A stretch of DNA of 64,000 bases from Limonium bicolor (GCA_023374045.1 CM041776.1:135721296-135785295); one strand, 5' to 3'; counted from the stretch's first letter, positions 49,550 to 60,927 are shown. Notes: a model not told the origin generated them from the sequence alone. Numbers and translations are program-made.

Positions 49550-49865
49550 ACTTCACAGCAGAATAAATAAGGAAGAAGAAGTACAGACCACCCCAATTAC
49601 TGCAGACATCAGGGAAGCAAGGAAATAATATTAGGGGGGGCAAGAAATCCATTATTATAAGCATTATCATATTAAGAAAATAAAAAAGAGAAAAAAGATA
49701 GATGATATTATTACCTTTTAGCTCATGCTGCACAACAGAAGCAATGAGGAAGAAAGAGACACAGAGACCACCCCAATTACTGTAGACAGCGGTGAAGCAA
49801 GGTAATAATATTAGGGGGGGCAAGAAATCCATTACTATAAGCATTATCATATTAAGCACGTATAT
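49550..49865. repeat. 180-bp tandem duplication in CACTA2
   Basis: Two diverged copies; ATTAGGGGGGGCAAGAAATC occurs at 49630-49649 and 49810-49829, 180 bases apart, with flanking similarity (ACCACCCCAATTACTG, AAGCATTATCATATTAAG). A minus-strand frame runs through both and shows the repeat but no protein family. Confidence 0.85.
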
Positions 49866-50262
49866 GAGGAAAAAATGTATCATCGTTTTTGTCTCCATTA
49901 TGGTCGTATAAAATACATTATTAATTAATGAGATTAGAGAGTGTGACTGAATTGGTGACTGTAAAAATAGTCACTGCAAATTCCATAAAAATTAATAAGA
50001 TAACTTATAGCTATGAACTTAACTAATAAAAAGTATATTTTTTTAAAAATTAATTAAGATGATTTATTAGTAACTTATAAATTAAACTAATAAAAAATAT
50101 CTTTTAAATAAAGTTCCCTATTTTAACAAACATTGCCAGGAACAAACTATATTTTTTTATCGAGTGTACTTGTTTATTTCATTTTTGTAAAATGTTAGAC
50201 ATGGAGGACGTGAGAAGCTGTGACTCTCCATCAAATAGCTGATTTGGCCTTTTCTACACACA

Positions 50263-50315
50263 GATATATATATATATATATATATAATATATATATATGA
50301 TATATATATATATTA
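50263..50315. repeat. (TA)n microsatellite
   Basis: Interrupted AT-dinucleotide run inside CACTA2. Confidence 0.9.
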
Positions 50316-50865
50316 TATTTTCACATCAAAGAAAAGAATCCAAGCAACTAATTAATTAAAGTAGCTTTGTCACCTACATAAGATAATATCTTAGGATCAA
50401 AACATGTTTGTACTCGGTTGTCTTCAGGCTGATCATTTCAACGCGACTCCTAAATGACCAACTTGATATCATGTTTGATTATGTTTCAGGTCAAGTCCAG
50501 CGGAAGAAATATTGATACATAACTTACTTATCGAACATTAGTAGCTTTTTCCAAAAATAATCTCTAGTAATATATTACTGAAGAAACAAGGATGCATTAT
50601 CACTAGCATCATTGTAATTGTGACGCAATTTCCCGTACCGTTTTTTACAACTTTGGGTTGTATGCAGAGGGCACAAACAACAAAAAATATCAACTCAGGC
50701 ATTTTATCGAACACCTTATATGCACAACTATTTATACTTGTTCAATAATCTATCTATATTCAAATTATGCACACACAACTAAACTAACAATCAATAACTA
50801 TATTACAACAAGTTATTCAATCAACAAGACAATAATTAACATAATTTCGAAGTTAGAAATCGGAT

Positions 50866-51110
50866 TCGAACCTAGGGTTCGCGCAGCAACACGTACGACG
50901 CCTGCGACCTGGACTTGGACGGCGAGGGCAACGGCGACGGCGACGGCGGCGGGGGTGGCGCGCGCGAAGGAGGAGAAGGTGGCGGTGGTGGCGGGAGTCG
51001 CAGGCGTCGTGAGAATCGCCGTCGTCTTCTTTGCTTCGTTCTCGCGATTACAGAGAAGAGAATGAGAGGAGAAGAGAGAAGATGAACTGGAGCGATTTGG
51101 GGGAAATAAA
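50866..51110 (-). promoter_or_regulatory. GC-rich presumed 5' region of CACTA2 genes
   Basis: Strongly GC-rich compared with its surroundings (GGCGACGG-type runs at 50920-51010), adjacent to the right terminus and upstream of both leftward genes. A promoter or first exon is likely from position; no TATA box is obvious. A similar, less GC-rich stretch sits in CACTA1 at 2190-2500. Confidence 0.4.
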
Positions 51111-51116
51111 AGAGCT

Positions 51117-51345
51117 CTATCGCAGCGGTTCCTACTAAGAACCGCTGAGATAGGTCTGCAAAAAAGACCTATCTCAGCGGTTCTTAGTAGGAACCGCTGC
51201 GATAGAGAGTTTTTTTTTTTAAACGACCCTAGCGCAGCGGTTGTTATTAACAACCGCTGCGATAGAGTTGTTTTTTTTAAATGACCCTAGCGCAGCGGTT
51301 GTTTTTACAACCGCTGCGGTAGGGGCGCTGCGATAGACCATTTCT
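51117..51345. repeat. Right subterminal hairpin array of CACTA2
   Basis: Hairpins built from CTATCGCAGCGGTT and its complement, e.g. 51117-51149 and 51163-51206, and again at 51228-51262 and 51287-51320. The motif is the same as at the left end. Confidence 0.88.
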
Positions 51346-51354
51346 GTACTAGTG

Positions 51355-52330
51355 AATTGGGTGATAGTGGATAGGTTAACTAAGACAGCTAAGTTCATAC
51401 CTATCAAGGACACATGGAAGGTGCCCAAACTAGCTGAGGTGTTCACCACAGAGCACATCCGGGACATGGGGTACCGAAGACGATCGTCTCCGATCGTGAT
51501 GCACGTTTCCTTAGTAGATTTTGGCGTCAGGTGCAGGAGGCATTTGGTACTCAGTTGCGACTTAGCATCAGCCTTCCACCCTACAAACAGATTGGCAGAC
51601 CGAGAGGACGATTCAGACACTGGAAGATATTTTGAGAGCGGTCGCCTTATACTATCAGGGGAGTTGGATAGAGCGTCTACACTTTTAGAGTTCCTACAAC
51701 AACTCCTATCACTCGTCTATCGGCATGGCCCCTTTCAGGCTCTGTAGGGCAGGCCGTGCCGGACACCTTATCATGGAGTGACCCTGCTGAGACAGTTTTG
51801 ATTGGTCCAGAGTATATTCAGAGACTACAGGATGACATCAGAGTTATTCAGCAGCACATGAGGGCAGCACAATCTAGGCCAGAAATCTACGGGGATCAGC
51901 GTACCAAAGAGCTTGAGTTTCAGATCATGGATATGGTTTTCCTACGAGTGTCTCCGATGAGAGGTATCTTCAGATTTGGGATGAGAGGAAAGCTAAGCCC
52001 TAAGTATGTTGGTCCGTACAGGATTACGGAGCGCGTGGCCCGCAGCGTATCGACTAGACCTACCAGCGAGTTGGGGAATGGTACATGACGTGTTTTCATG
52101 TATCGCAGCTGAGAAGTATGTACCTGATCCTTCTCACGTGCTACAGCCAGAGAGATTAGAGATTGAACCTACATTGAGATATGAGGAGACCCCCCATTCA
52201 GATCCTGGACACGAAGGTCCGGGCAACGAGAGGCTGATCAGTCAAGCTAGTGAAGGTTCTTTGGGAGCATCATGGGTTGAAGAAGCTACTTGGAGACTGA
52301 GGACTCTATGAGAGTGAAGTACCCACACCT
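51355..52330 (+). pseudogene. pol: pol of element F, part 2: integrase core to C-terminus
   Basis: Continues integrase right after CACTA2 (WVIVDRLTKTAKFIPIKDTW), then frames shift near 51470-51620 where the second catalytic Asp and the conserved TDGQ.ER region are scrambled. The C-terminal parts are recognisable: [49 protein letters not shown] and EEATWRL, matching the end of E pol. It finishes about 52310-52340, just before the second polypurine-like tract. Confidence 0.85.
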
Positions 52331-52403
52331 ATTCCCATGATATTTCCTTGTATTCTTGCCTTTACTGGGTTCTTGTTCATAGCGGTACAGGGCGTACCTT
52401 GCT

Positions 52404-52428
52404 CTTTTCGGGGGGGTGGGGGGGGTAG
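52404..52428 (+). other. Second polypurine-like tract of element F
   Basis: CTTTTCGGGGGGGTGGGGGGGG followed by TAG, preceded by GTACAGGGCGTACC. Arrangement as in A, B and E. Confidence 0.6.
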
Positions 52429-52755
52429 TGCATTCTTCCTGTCTTCACCTCATCCAGATTATGCCCTGTTTGTTTTGTTAGTAGAATTATGGAGAGGTGT
52501 ATCATTTCCTTGATTATACATTGTGTGATTCTGATTTCTGTTTATGAAATCTTGGTTTTGGTCTGACGATGAATAATCTTGCGTGGAATTTGGAAATGGA
52601 AATGAGTGGAAATGGATTGTGGGAGAAATTACAGTTGGTATGGATGGTATGTAATTTTGGTTGGATTATTATTGATGAACAGTCTGGTAATTCTTGACAG
52701 CACACTGATGTGGTGTGAGTAGCTATTAGTTGGTGATAACTTCGGGACGAAGTTT

Positions 52756-52771
52756 CTTTTAAGGGGGATAT
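52756..52771 (+). other. Polypurine tract of element F
   Basis: CTTTTAAGGGGGATAT directly before the 3' LTR, preceded by TTCGGGACGAAG, a common plant Ty3/gypsy context. Confidence 0.88.
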
Positions 52772-55761
52772 ACTGAATACCCCTAAATTAATTTAAATTA
52801 ATTTAGGGGATTTCTTTTATTAAAAATTAAATTATTATATGGAATTATGAGTATTGAATTATTATATGAATTGTGAAATTTATTTAGGGTTTCTCCTATT
52901 TAACCCTATTATTATACATTATTATATAGTATTCTTATGAATTTAATAATAAGATTTATAAGTCAATAAATCTTGGGAAAATTTCTAAACACTCCAATAT
53001 ATATAAGATTTTAGGAAGGTTGGGAATCTTGTTTTGAAACATAAAAGTCAATATAAAATTTCTAGGAACATTAAAGCTTATTAAGCCTTGTTAGAGTTGA
53101 ACTTTTTTTTTTTTTTTGAGAATGGTCAAACCAGGCCATGAAACCTATACCAATAAATAGGTTATGAAAACCATGAAGATCGATAAAAAGAACGTTAAAA
53201 ACGGATCATCCTAGCCAAAGTTATGATAAATTGAAGTTTAGAGCCAAAATTTTGAAGGATGCTGACGTGTCCAGGACACGTGTCGCGCCCAGTCAGCACC
53301 CAAGACACTTATCGTTTGATTTTCCCAGCGGTTTGGGCATGTCGAGGGTCTCGATTAGACACCTATATCTTTTTCCCTACTCCACCATTGGTATGCCGTT
53401 TGTTTCATTCGATTCTCCTATCTTTCCTCTTTCCAACCATTACTCACACCCATCTAACTCCTTCTACAATGATCGGAAAGTTGATCCAAAGTTGGCTCCT
53501 CGCGATTGCGTAACCCAGAACTGCAGTTTTTCCTGGAATCGGGTAAACTTCGTCACGCCATAACTTCTTCATTTCTCGTCCAAATTTCGTGTTCTTTAGC
53601 TTGTTTTGAAGATCTCAAATCCCTCTATTTTAATTCAGTTTATGGCCAAGGCTGATTCGCACTTGTTTGGGAGATAAATCTGTCTAAGTTGCCCACTCGA
53701 TCACGGCTGTAATTCTGCCCAGTTTCATCCCGAACCAACTAGGTAAACTCGGATCTTGTGAGATCTATAACTTTCTCCCTAGTTCATCAAAATCAATGAT
53801 TCTTCCACTAGCATCTAGAGTTACATGTCTAGTTTGGATTGTGATAGGTTCCATGAATCGAAGCTCTCTCAGTTGGTGCGAGTTGATTCGAGAAGGAGCT
53901 TACCTGAACCGCACATGAAATAACGATTTCCAGTTTTCCCGATTTGGTTTCGCCCCGTTAATGCAATCCCGGTGAGTTTTTGATCAAATTGCTACGTTGT
54001 TGCCATTCTTAACTTCATTCTCGACCAAACCCACGTGGTAATTTATTCGATTATGCATTATATTGAGAGGAATTGGCGAAATCGAATTCGTAAACCCGAA
54101 ACTCGACCTAACTTGAACCAGATTGAATCTTCGTAATACTGCATGAAATTTGGGGAAATCGGTGTCAATAGATGCGTCTGGGGATTTCGAATTCAATGGA
54201 ACAAGAACCACTCGATTTGGTTCTGTGGATTGAGAAAACGGAAAGGTAGAGTAGTACTCGGAATCGAGTTGAGTTCGATGATGAACTCGACAGTCAGGAG
54301 CCGTCCGATCTCAGTTAAAAGAAACGGACGGCCACGATTAAAACGTTTCAAAATATAAGTATAAGTTTTTTAAATTATTTCCAGAATAAAGTCCTAACTT
54401 GCTAGATTTATTTAATGGCCTCCCGAATGTATTTTGACTTGAAATTTTAACCATAGATTCCTTATAATGTCTAGTTTATTTGTTTGATGTAAATTAATAT
54501 GGGTTTTGAGTTTTTAAACATAAGTTATGATTTTTGCAAGTTACGAGAATTATGGAATTATTTGGGTAATTTAAAAAGATATTTTATGCAATAAAAATTT
54601 TATAATATGTCTGAAATGTTATAGTTATTATATATTAAATTTGGGAATTTTTGGACAAGGGTAAACAGGTTTAAAATTTATGTTTATGGAATTTTCATAA
54701 GAATAACTTATAATATATGGTTTTTAATGTAACAAAAAAATTAAAGTATGGTTTGTTAATAAGCTTTTTAGGTGGGGAAAATAAAGGAAACTAAATTAAC
54801 ATTTATAACAGTATGTTTAAATATTTTGGGTATTATCTTTAGGTGAAGTAAAAGTTGTTTACACATAAATATACTCATATGAGAAGAATAAAATAGGAAC
54901 TTATATTAAGTTGAGGTATTAAACTAAACTACATATTATTATTATGGAGGGTAATATGCTTAATTAACTAGGGTAAACGCTTTATTTTATAAACTATATA
55001 TCAGTTGTGGATATGTCTAAAAGGTATTAAATATAATTAAATACGATAAGAATTTCTTAAAGAATGTTTTGGATAAATTCTAAGGAAAATATAGGTATAT
55101 ATATAAATACATTAGAGGTAATAAAGGTAGTAACATACCTTATGAGAAACGTGTGTTAAGAGGGAAAGTTGGGATAAACTTAATCATACGTGACAATTAA
55201 GTATATCAAATGTTACAGTGACATCTAGGTGGACTATTAGGGGAAATACATATCTTAAACCTTGAATAGGTGATGAAGTAAGATTAGCCAAGCGTAACCA
55301 AAGGTTTAATTAAACTAAACCTATAATCAGGAGTGGGTAAATGGAATAAGTTAAGTATGCATTAAAGATTTAATTACGAGATCTAGCCGGATCCTTAGGA
55401 GGGTGTAACTGTAAAACAAAACTATAGACTAATAGGAGGGAGGAGGATGTGTAGCGTTATAGTACCTTAACTAATCAATGTTTGGAATACTTTAATTATA
55501 GGTGATTAGTGGAAGTAGTTCGCATTTTCAAGTTTGGTTACTGCTTCTACATATACCAGGTACGACTTCTCGTACTCAGATGCTTTAGGTGACGAATTTT
55601 ATGGAACGTTTTGAGAAACGCTAAATGAGCATGAATGTATCTTGAAAGGAAATTGTTTGTGTGACTGACTCAGCCTGTTGTGACTAACTGAGCCTTGGAT
55701 GTACAACTCACATGATCATTGGTTCCTTTAATCTGGTTATCTCATTAGATATTGACTGTTA

Positions 55762-55834
55762 AGGGTTTACGCCTCTGCACTCTGTAGGACTGAGTGTTTT
55801 GGTATTGCACTTGTACAGTTAATAGTCTAGTGGG
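55762..55834 (+). repeat. Conserved ~70-bp block (F LTR 2)
   Basis: Same as 36393-36463 with one extra G near its start. Confidence 0.8.
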
Positions 55835-55925
55835 AATGTGGGAAATGACAATCTTGGTATTGGATATGGATTATTTCTATTAAGTGGTGCACTCACTTTT
55901 CACCGATGACCGAGAACGGGTCGGT

Positions 55926-56088
55926 GGCAGCGGAGGTCTGCTATACCTCGCCCTTTGTGGCAACTGACAGCGGAGGTCTGTTTACCTCGCCCTTTGTGGC
56001 AACTGACAGCGGAGGTCTGTTTACCTCGCCCTTTGTGGCAACTGACAGCGGAGGTCTGTTTACCTCGCCCTTGTGGCAACTGACTGGC
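55926..56088 (+). repeat. 39-bp tandem repeat, four units
   Basis: Same unit as 36555-36680, one copy more. Confidence 0.9.
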
Positions 56089-56691
56089 GGTGGGGGCCAT
56101 CTCTCCCAATGGTTTTATTCCACTCTTGAGTTAAGGTTCTTGGGTCTTTCTAATCCTAATGGGAACTGAATCTAACTTAAGCAATGGATGTTCACTAACT
56201 TCTGGCGTGGTTTCTTTTAAGTTGACTCGCTTTACTTCTTGTTATTTATCTCTATCCTTGACTTGATATCTTTGACTTGGTGTTTTGGTGTGCCTTGTTC
56301 TTCTGCTTTTGGTTCTAAGTGTTTGGCTTCATCTTATTGTTTATTTTTAAGAGTTATGCTTTTAAAATGTTGTTTGGAGAGTTGTACCAGTTCCATTCCA
56401 GGGAACTGACTCACCCCTCCTGGGGTGGCTGTGGTTTCATCTTGCAGGTACGAATTGCTATACAGTAGCCACGAAGAGTATGAGTGTATGGGATGGGAAT
56501 TAGGAACTTTGGAGAGCTATTGTATTTTGTTATTATTCTTTTATGTTATGTTTTCTCGAGTTCAGACCGTAGCATTTGTAATGTCATAAGTTGTAATTGG
56601 TGAGGTTTGGTGCCGGGTGTTTGGAACCGATGATCTGTAATCGCCTTAGTATTTTATTTCCGCTGCATTTATGATAAGTAGGGGCGTTACA

Positions 56692-59600
56692 CATGAGATG
56701 GATGAGACATATTTTCTTCAACTGGGACACATGAAATACATCATGTACCTTGCCCAGCTCGGCGGGTAAATCAAGTCTGTAAGCTACCGGGCCGATCCAC
56801 TCCGTCACAACATAAGACCCCACATATTTGGGCTCAACTTGCCTTTCTGGCCAAAACGAAATACTCCCTTCATGGGGGATACCCTAAGAAATACCTGATC
56901 GCCCACGGCGAACTCCAGGTCATGTCTGTGCACATTGGCGTACTATTTCTGCCTATCCTGAGCTGCCTTCATGTTAGCCCGGATTTGGCGTACTTCTGCT
57001 TGAACTTGTTCCAAATACTCTGGTCCTATAATGACCGTCTCACTTGACTCATCCCAACATAGTGGCGTGCGGCATGGTCTACCGTACAAAGCCTGGAAGG
57101 GAGACATCTTGATCGAAGCATGGTAACTACTGTTGTAACTAAACTCGATCAGATGTAACTTATCAATCTAGCTGGTCTGAAAATCAAGTGCACATGCACA
57201 TAACATGTCCTCAAGTGTCTGGATGGTGCGCTCACTCTGACCATCTGTCTGTGGGTGGAACGCTGTACTTAGCTTCAGCTCGGTACCAAGCGTTTCCCGT
57301 GTGGATTTCCAATACCTTGAGAGGAATGTGGTATCCCTGTCGGACACAATTGTTTTCGGTACCCCATGATGTCTTACAATCTCTCTGTCGAAGAGCTCTG
57401 CTAGTTTAGCCACTTTCCAGGTGTCCTTCATCGGTATGAATCGAGCCACCTTGGTCAGTCGGTCAAGAACAACCCAAATCATATTCAGACCTCCCTTGTA
57501 GGCGGAAGCCCTACTACGAAGTCCATAGAAATGTCATGGAACTTCCACTCATGCACTGGCATTGGCTGTACCATACCACCAGGCCGTCGGTGCTCAAACT
57601 TGACCTTCTGACAAGTGAGACACCTCAACACATACTCGTTCACATCCTTTTTCATTCCAGTCCACCAAAAATAACGTTTCATATCCTTATACATCTTTGA
57701 AGCTCCGGGGTGAATCGAAGTGTAGAACAGTGGGATTCACTCAGTATGCGCCTCTTCAGCTCAGCGCTACTCCTCGGAATACACAGTCGGCCATTGAGCC
57801 TAATCAGGTCATCATCGTGGAGTCGGAAGTCGTACTTCTGACCCTCGAATGTGCCATCAATAAGCTTCTGCCTGATCTCTAACATATACTGTTCCGTCAT
57901 CTGAGCACTCCGCACCTCTTCAACCAAGCTAGAATGAGAGACTAGCGAATGGAGGAGAGAGTGTGCTCGGCGACTCAGTGCGTCAGCTACCCACATTTGC
58001 CTTACCCTCTTTATACTGTAGATTAATGTCGTAGTCGTTTAGAAACTCAACCCACCTTCTTTGTCTCATGTTCAACTCCTTCTGAGTGAACAAGTACTTT
58101 AAACTTTTGTGGTCAGAATAAATTGTCACACTCACCCCATACAAATAATGTCGCCATATCTTCAATGCGAATACAATGGCGCCTAGTTCTAAATCGTGGG
58201 TAGGGGTAGTTCTCTTCATGCTTCTTCAGCTGTCGGGTGGCGTATGCTACGACCTTCCCGTGTTGCATCAACACACAACCCATACCTCTGCCTGATGCGT
58301 CGCAATAGACCTCAAAACCATCTTGACCGTCTGGTATAGTCAGAACTGGTGCAGATGTCAGAGCATCCTTGAGACTCTGAAAAGAACTCTGGCAGTCATC
58401 TGTCCACTCGAATGGAGCATCCTTCTTCATCAAGGAAGTCATCGGCTTCGAGACACTGGAGAAGTCCTTCACAAACCTCTATAATATCCTGCCAGACCGA
58501 GGAAGCTCCGGATGTCGGTAACTGTCTTCGGCCTAGGCCAGGTGCGCACTGCATCAATCTTTGCCGGATCAACAGCAATCCCGGCCTCAGAAATCACATG
58601 ACCAAGAAAGGATACTTGGTCCAACCAAAATTCACACTTTGAAAACTTAGCATATAACTGATTCTTTCTCAATGTTTGTAACACATTTCTCAGTGGCTTT
58701 CATGCTCACTCTCGATTTCGAGTACACAAGAATATCGTCGATGAAGACTACCACTGACTTGTCCAACTGATCTTAGAACAAGCGGTTCATTAAGTCCATG
58801 AACTTGGCTGGTGCATTGGATAAACCAAACGGCATAACCGTAAATTCATAATGTCCATATCTGGTTCTGAAAGCGGTCTTCTCAATGTCACACTCACGGA
58901 TGGCAATCAGATGGTATCCGGATCGTAAATCTATCTTGGAGAACACTGATGCTCCTCTCAACTGATCAAATAAGTCATCGATGCGTGGTAAAGGATAACG
59001 GTTCTTCACCGTAACTGCATTCAGCTCTCGATAATCAATACACAGGCGGAGACTACGTCCGTTCTTCTTCACGAAGAGGACCGGCGCTGGCCATGGTGGA
59101 ACGCTAGGAGCGGATAAATCCCTTGTCGAGTAGGTCTCTCAGCTGCTCCTTGAGCTCTGTCATCTCGGCTGGAGCCATACGATAGAGCGCCTTCGTAATT
59201 GGTCCGGTGCCCGAAACCAAATCAATCTCAAACTCAACTTCCCGTGCTGGCGGCATGCCCGGCAGTTCCTTAGGAAATACATCAGGAAACTCCGACACTA
59301 CCGGCACATCTGGGCTAAACTCTGGGTCTCTCTCTATGTCCTGGACATAGCAGAGGTATACATCATTCCCTCGTCATAGTTCACGATACATAGCCATGGC
59401 GGTGATGATCTGAGTCGAAGGCTCCCTGGGCCTCTGGCGGTAAGATATTGTAACCCAGACGGACTCCGAAGAAGCAGACGATGCTCGGCACACAGAATTC
59501 TGCCCTTGTACCGCTCCAACCAGTTCATCTCGACAATCACATCAAAACCAAGTCCGTCGAACTCTATCAAGTCGATCGGAAACTCTTCATCTCGAATTCG

Positions 59601-59870
59601 TACAACAGCATCTCGGTGGTAGCGGGTACACCTGATCCGCTCTTTCGACGGGAGAGTGACTAGGAAGTCTGGCATCTCATCACCGTCTAACCCCAGCCAC
59701 TATGCAAAAGATAGCGAAATAAATGTATGTGAGGCTCCGGAGTCGAACAAGATCGAAGCGTCCACGCCATTGACTGGAAAGGTACCGGTGAGGATTGTGC
59801 CGTTCTTGCCGGCTTCTGCCTCATTGCAGACACTTAGTATACCTCCCGTTCCGAGTGCACAGCCTAATTC
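56692..59870 (-). pseudogene. pol: pol of element E: protease, reverse transcriptase, RNase H, integrase
   Basis: Read right to left: protease ([20 protein letters not shown] near 59800-59730; GLGFDVIVEMNWLERYKGR); reverse transcriptase ([31 protein letters not shown], and FIDD at 58734-58745); RNase H ([36 protein letters not shown]); integrase zinc region (FWWTGMKKDV, CLTCQKVKFEH) and core with HDISMDFVVGLP, VSDRDTTFLSRYW and TDGQSERTIQTLEDML, which carry the DDE residues. It ends at 56692 at the F insertion ([20 protein letters not shown]). A stop occurs just before DQLDKSVVV, and several frameshifts split the frame, for example near 59330, 59090, 58480, 58215 and 57485. Confidence 0.92.
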
Positions 59871-60046
59871 ATTGGCAAACTAATAAGTATTTGGTAATAA
59901 CACGGTTGACATTCTTCAAACAACTCCACTTTATTCATTAACACACTCTTCTTACATCATACGTTGGCTTACACTGTTGACAAAACTAACACATACAACA
60001 TCCTTAACATACTCTGGTTTAACACATTACATAATTATACAAGGCT

Positions 60047-60783
60047 TTAAAACTGTCTGAAGGTCAAATTCAAACGTCCGGGTTTCATGTGTGTGGCATT
60101 GATCACTGCCGTTGGTGCGGTATTCAGTTTGATCTTCTGATGCCATGATATAGCATCCTTGACTGCCCACCCATGATTAACACAACTCCTGATTTCAACA
60201 CTAGCTTCTTTGCGAGATCAGCACGTTTCTGCTCGCCATATATAAACACTTCGGTATCACCAATGGACCAAGACACCACGGGTACTCCCTTACTTAGAGA
60301 CTCGGGTGACTCGTCCTTATCTTGGTGTAAGCCTAATCGTCCACCTTCTGGTAGAAGTTCACAATACATAAATCTGCTTTAACACTTGGGATTGAATCCG
60401 TTTCAACTTGCTGAGTAATTCACACGGCGTGGTTAACGACCGCAAGGAACTCCTCTGGTATCATCGGTACAGTTGCTCCATCTTCAGCTCGCACTTCTTG
60501 ATATGTCTTGGTGTAAGGATTCCAGTCCTTACCCATGCACATCATCTTAAATTCATTCTCGATCCGTTCGGGTATTCGGGTGTGTAGAATCCTCCGGGTG
60601 TTGCTCCCAGTTCATTGCATCGTCTGATGATGTGGATTTGCGCTTCCGGTGTCAGGTATCCATTTAAGAGTATCATACCTGGTTGGATGACCTGACATTT
60701 CTCCATAGGAAAGTCGGTGATGTTGATAGTGGTTTCTTCAGGGTTTGGTGCGGGTGGGATTGGATAACAAATATTGAAGGTTC
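60047..60783 (-). pseudogene. AlkB-like Fe(II)/2-oxoglutarate dioxygenase domain in element E
   Basis: Segments in order on the minus strand: YPIPPAPNPEETTINI, CQVIQPGMILLNGYLTPEAQ, NELGATPGGFYTP, CMGKDWNPYTKTYQEV, ADLCIVNFYQK, GRLGLHQDKDES (HxD), GVPVVSWSIGDTEVFIYGEQ, SGVVLIMGGQSRMLYHG (distal His) and THMKPGRLNLTFRQF followed by a stop (60047-60049). It resembles plant ALKBH1-like proteins over the whole domain and is clearly diverged from the copy in F. A stop or one-base shift occurs near 60540, 60430, 60360 and 60130, but all iron-, cosubstrate- and Arg-motif residues remain. Likely role: RNA or DNA base demethylation of element nucleic acid, inferred only. Confidence 0.9.
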
Positions 60784-60927
60784 CTAGATTTCCAATTTAC
60801 CTATTTAGGTGACTTTCACATTATACTTTAATTCTTTACTCACATGGTAGTACACTTGGACTCACTAACACACATGCATGAAATGCGGTATGCAATCACT
60901 TATCTCACTCAACGGTTTAGGCGGTAC
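60784..60927 (-). other. Candidate intron joining gag to AlkB domain in element E
   Basis: The minus strand runs from GTACCGCC at 60927 to ATCTAG at 60784 (144 bp, phase 1). Unspliced, gag ends at a TAA six bases into this stretch. Spliced, the frame passes from STRPG directly to TFNICYPIPP of the AlkB part. Confidence 0.6.

Larger units (their letters stand above)
48920..50860 (-). other. Upstream/intronic region of CACTA2 transposase
   Basis: AT-rich sequence without coding signatures between the transposase start and the GC-rich 5' region. It contains a 180-bp tandem duplication (about 49550-49865) and a TA microsatellite (50263-50315). It is probably 5' untranslated sequence and intron. 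Confidence 0.5.
42235..51354 (-). mobile_element. CACTA2: ~9.1-kb CACTA (En/Spm) transposon
   Basis: The right end is CACTAGTACAGAAATGG (minus strand, from 51354). The left end begins ACTAGTAGGAAAGG at 42235, one base short of CACTA, so the terminal C appears lost or mutated. The AAT flanks match the 3-bp duplication typical of the superfamily. Both ends carry arrays of CGCAGCGGTT hairpins. Two leftward genes: a tnp2-type transposase (46406-48913) and a TNPA/DUF8039/Ulp1 gene (42826-46333). Decay of the transposase and the damaged left terminus suggest it cannot move on its own. Confidence 0.92.
33413..56691 (+). mobile_element. Element F: Ty3/gypsy retrotransposon with AlkB domain, interrupted by CACTA2
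   Basis: LTRs 33413-37287 and 52774-56691 (3875 and 3918 bp), CATGA duplications on both sides, primer-binding site 37294-37305, gag 37577-38788, AlkB-like domain 38968-39727, pol 39924-42234 and 51358-52330, polypurine tract 52756-52771. It is inserted in E pol in the opposite orientation. Without CACTA2 it would be about 14.2 kb. The LTRs differ by many one-base indels; the coding part has several frameshifts. Confidence 0.92.
52774..56691 (+). repeat. 3' LTR of element F
   Basis: Matches 33413-37287 with many single-base indels and few substitutions. It has an expanded T run at about 53104-53119 and one extra 39-bp unit at 55926-56088. The conserved 70-bp block is at 55762-55834. It is followed by CATGA. 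Confidence 0.92.

Noticed and set aside
50860..50890. tRNA-like B-box (GGTTCGAATCC on the minus strand)
   Set aside because: No cloverleaf, acceptor stem or A-box at the right distance; it lies in the GC-rich end region of CACTA2.
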